From NCBI GenBank assembly GCA_015222055.1, contig JADFUR010000053.1, forward strand, positions 1-43,856: DNA of 43,856 nucleotides. The letters run 5' to 3'. The notes below the pieces were generated by a model. That model had not been told where the DNA came from and did not search any database. It was given only the letters and a program-made list of their open reading frames with translations. Made by a program: the position numbers and the translations under genes. Positions 43,771 through 43,856 of this stretch are shown here, piece after piece (the stretch's first letter is position 1; the number at the start of each line of letters is the position of its first letter). The DNA is from Bacteroidota bacterium. GTDB lineage: Bacteria > Bacteroidota > Bacteroidia > Bacteroidales > B39-G9.

Positions 43771-43856
43771 ATGAATCTCCGCTAAAATAAAAGAACTCAC
43801 TCCCTGCGGTCGTTCAAACAGCTTTTATTTTTTTACGCTTCGTTACGTTTGAAAAC

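Larger units (their letters stand above)
43111..43856. other. Right-edge region with no recognisable gene
   Basis: No convincing coding sequence on either strand. It contains a perfect 16-bp inverted repeat (43150-43165 with 43177-43192) and a stem-loop at 43723-43770. The last 50 bases hold GTTCAAAC (43812-43819) and GTTTGAA near 43848-43854, which may be the edge of a larger inverted repeat cut by the window. Confidence 0.55.

Overview
The window is a low-GC chromosomal segment of a member of the Bacteroidota, probably an anaerobe or fermenter. The signs are DUF5683 after parAB, TonB proteins with C-terminal VPINFQL-type ends, a DUF4249 lipoprotein paired with a TonB-dependent receptor, GEVED and T9SS type A C-terminal domains, several promoters of the Bacteroidetes form (TTTG about 20 bp before TAnnTTTG), and few visible Shine-Dalgarno sites. 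A complete set of [FeFe] hydrogenase maturases points to an anaerobic lifestyle. I saw no rRNA, tRNA or CRISPR.

Layout. (1) 1-9.6 kb, plus strand: 3' end of an AlkD-type DNA glycosylase, parA and parB, DUF5683, an MltD-like transglycosylase with LysM domains, the murein-recycling ligase mpl, two tandem tonB paralogs and hflX. This is a conserved core block. (2) 9.9-16.2 kb, minus strand: an efflux operon (TetR, TolC-like channel, HlyD-like lipoprotein, two ABC ATPases) closed by a strong terminator. It lacks the expected ABC-2 permeases. An HD-domain protein is lodged between the ATPases, and a four-helix-bundle gene broken by an amber codon lies between TetR and TolC. TetR itself looks truncated, and the gene junctions are filled with short phased repeats. 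(3) 16.4-22.3 kb, plus strand: topoisomerase IV parE and parC, then threonine aldolase. (4) 22.5-32.8 kb, plus strand: a probable pruA, ALDH7 and hydA operon behind a near-consensus promoter and a leader hairpin. The maturation genes follow: a TM1266-type regulator, hydG, an unknown 99-residue gene, hydF and hydE, then a HutD/Ves protein. This suggests that amino-acid oxidation and hydrogen evolution are linked, though no HydB or HydC partner is present in the window. (5) 32.8-43.9 kb, plus strand: surface and secreted functions. It holds an unknown lipoprotein preceded by an (AG)17 microsatellite, a DUF4249/TonB receptor pair, a dead second receptor cut by a degraded transposase, a lipoprotein with a recent 375-bp internal duplication, and an M43 metalloprotease exported by type IX secretion. 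About 780 bp at the right edge hold no recognisable gene.

The most unusual parts are the rearranged, repeat-rich efflux operon with its nested HD gene, the amino-acid dehydrogenase/hydrogenase operon with a HydG variant and a small unknown partner, the TTGTTAACAA repeats before parA, and the microsatellite. No wholly new system can be claimed from sequence alone.
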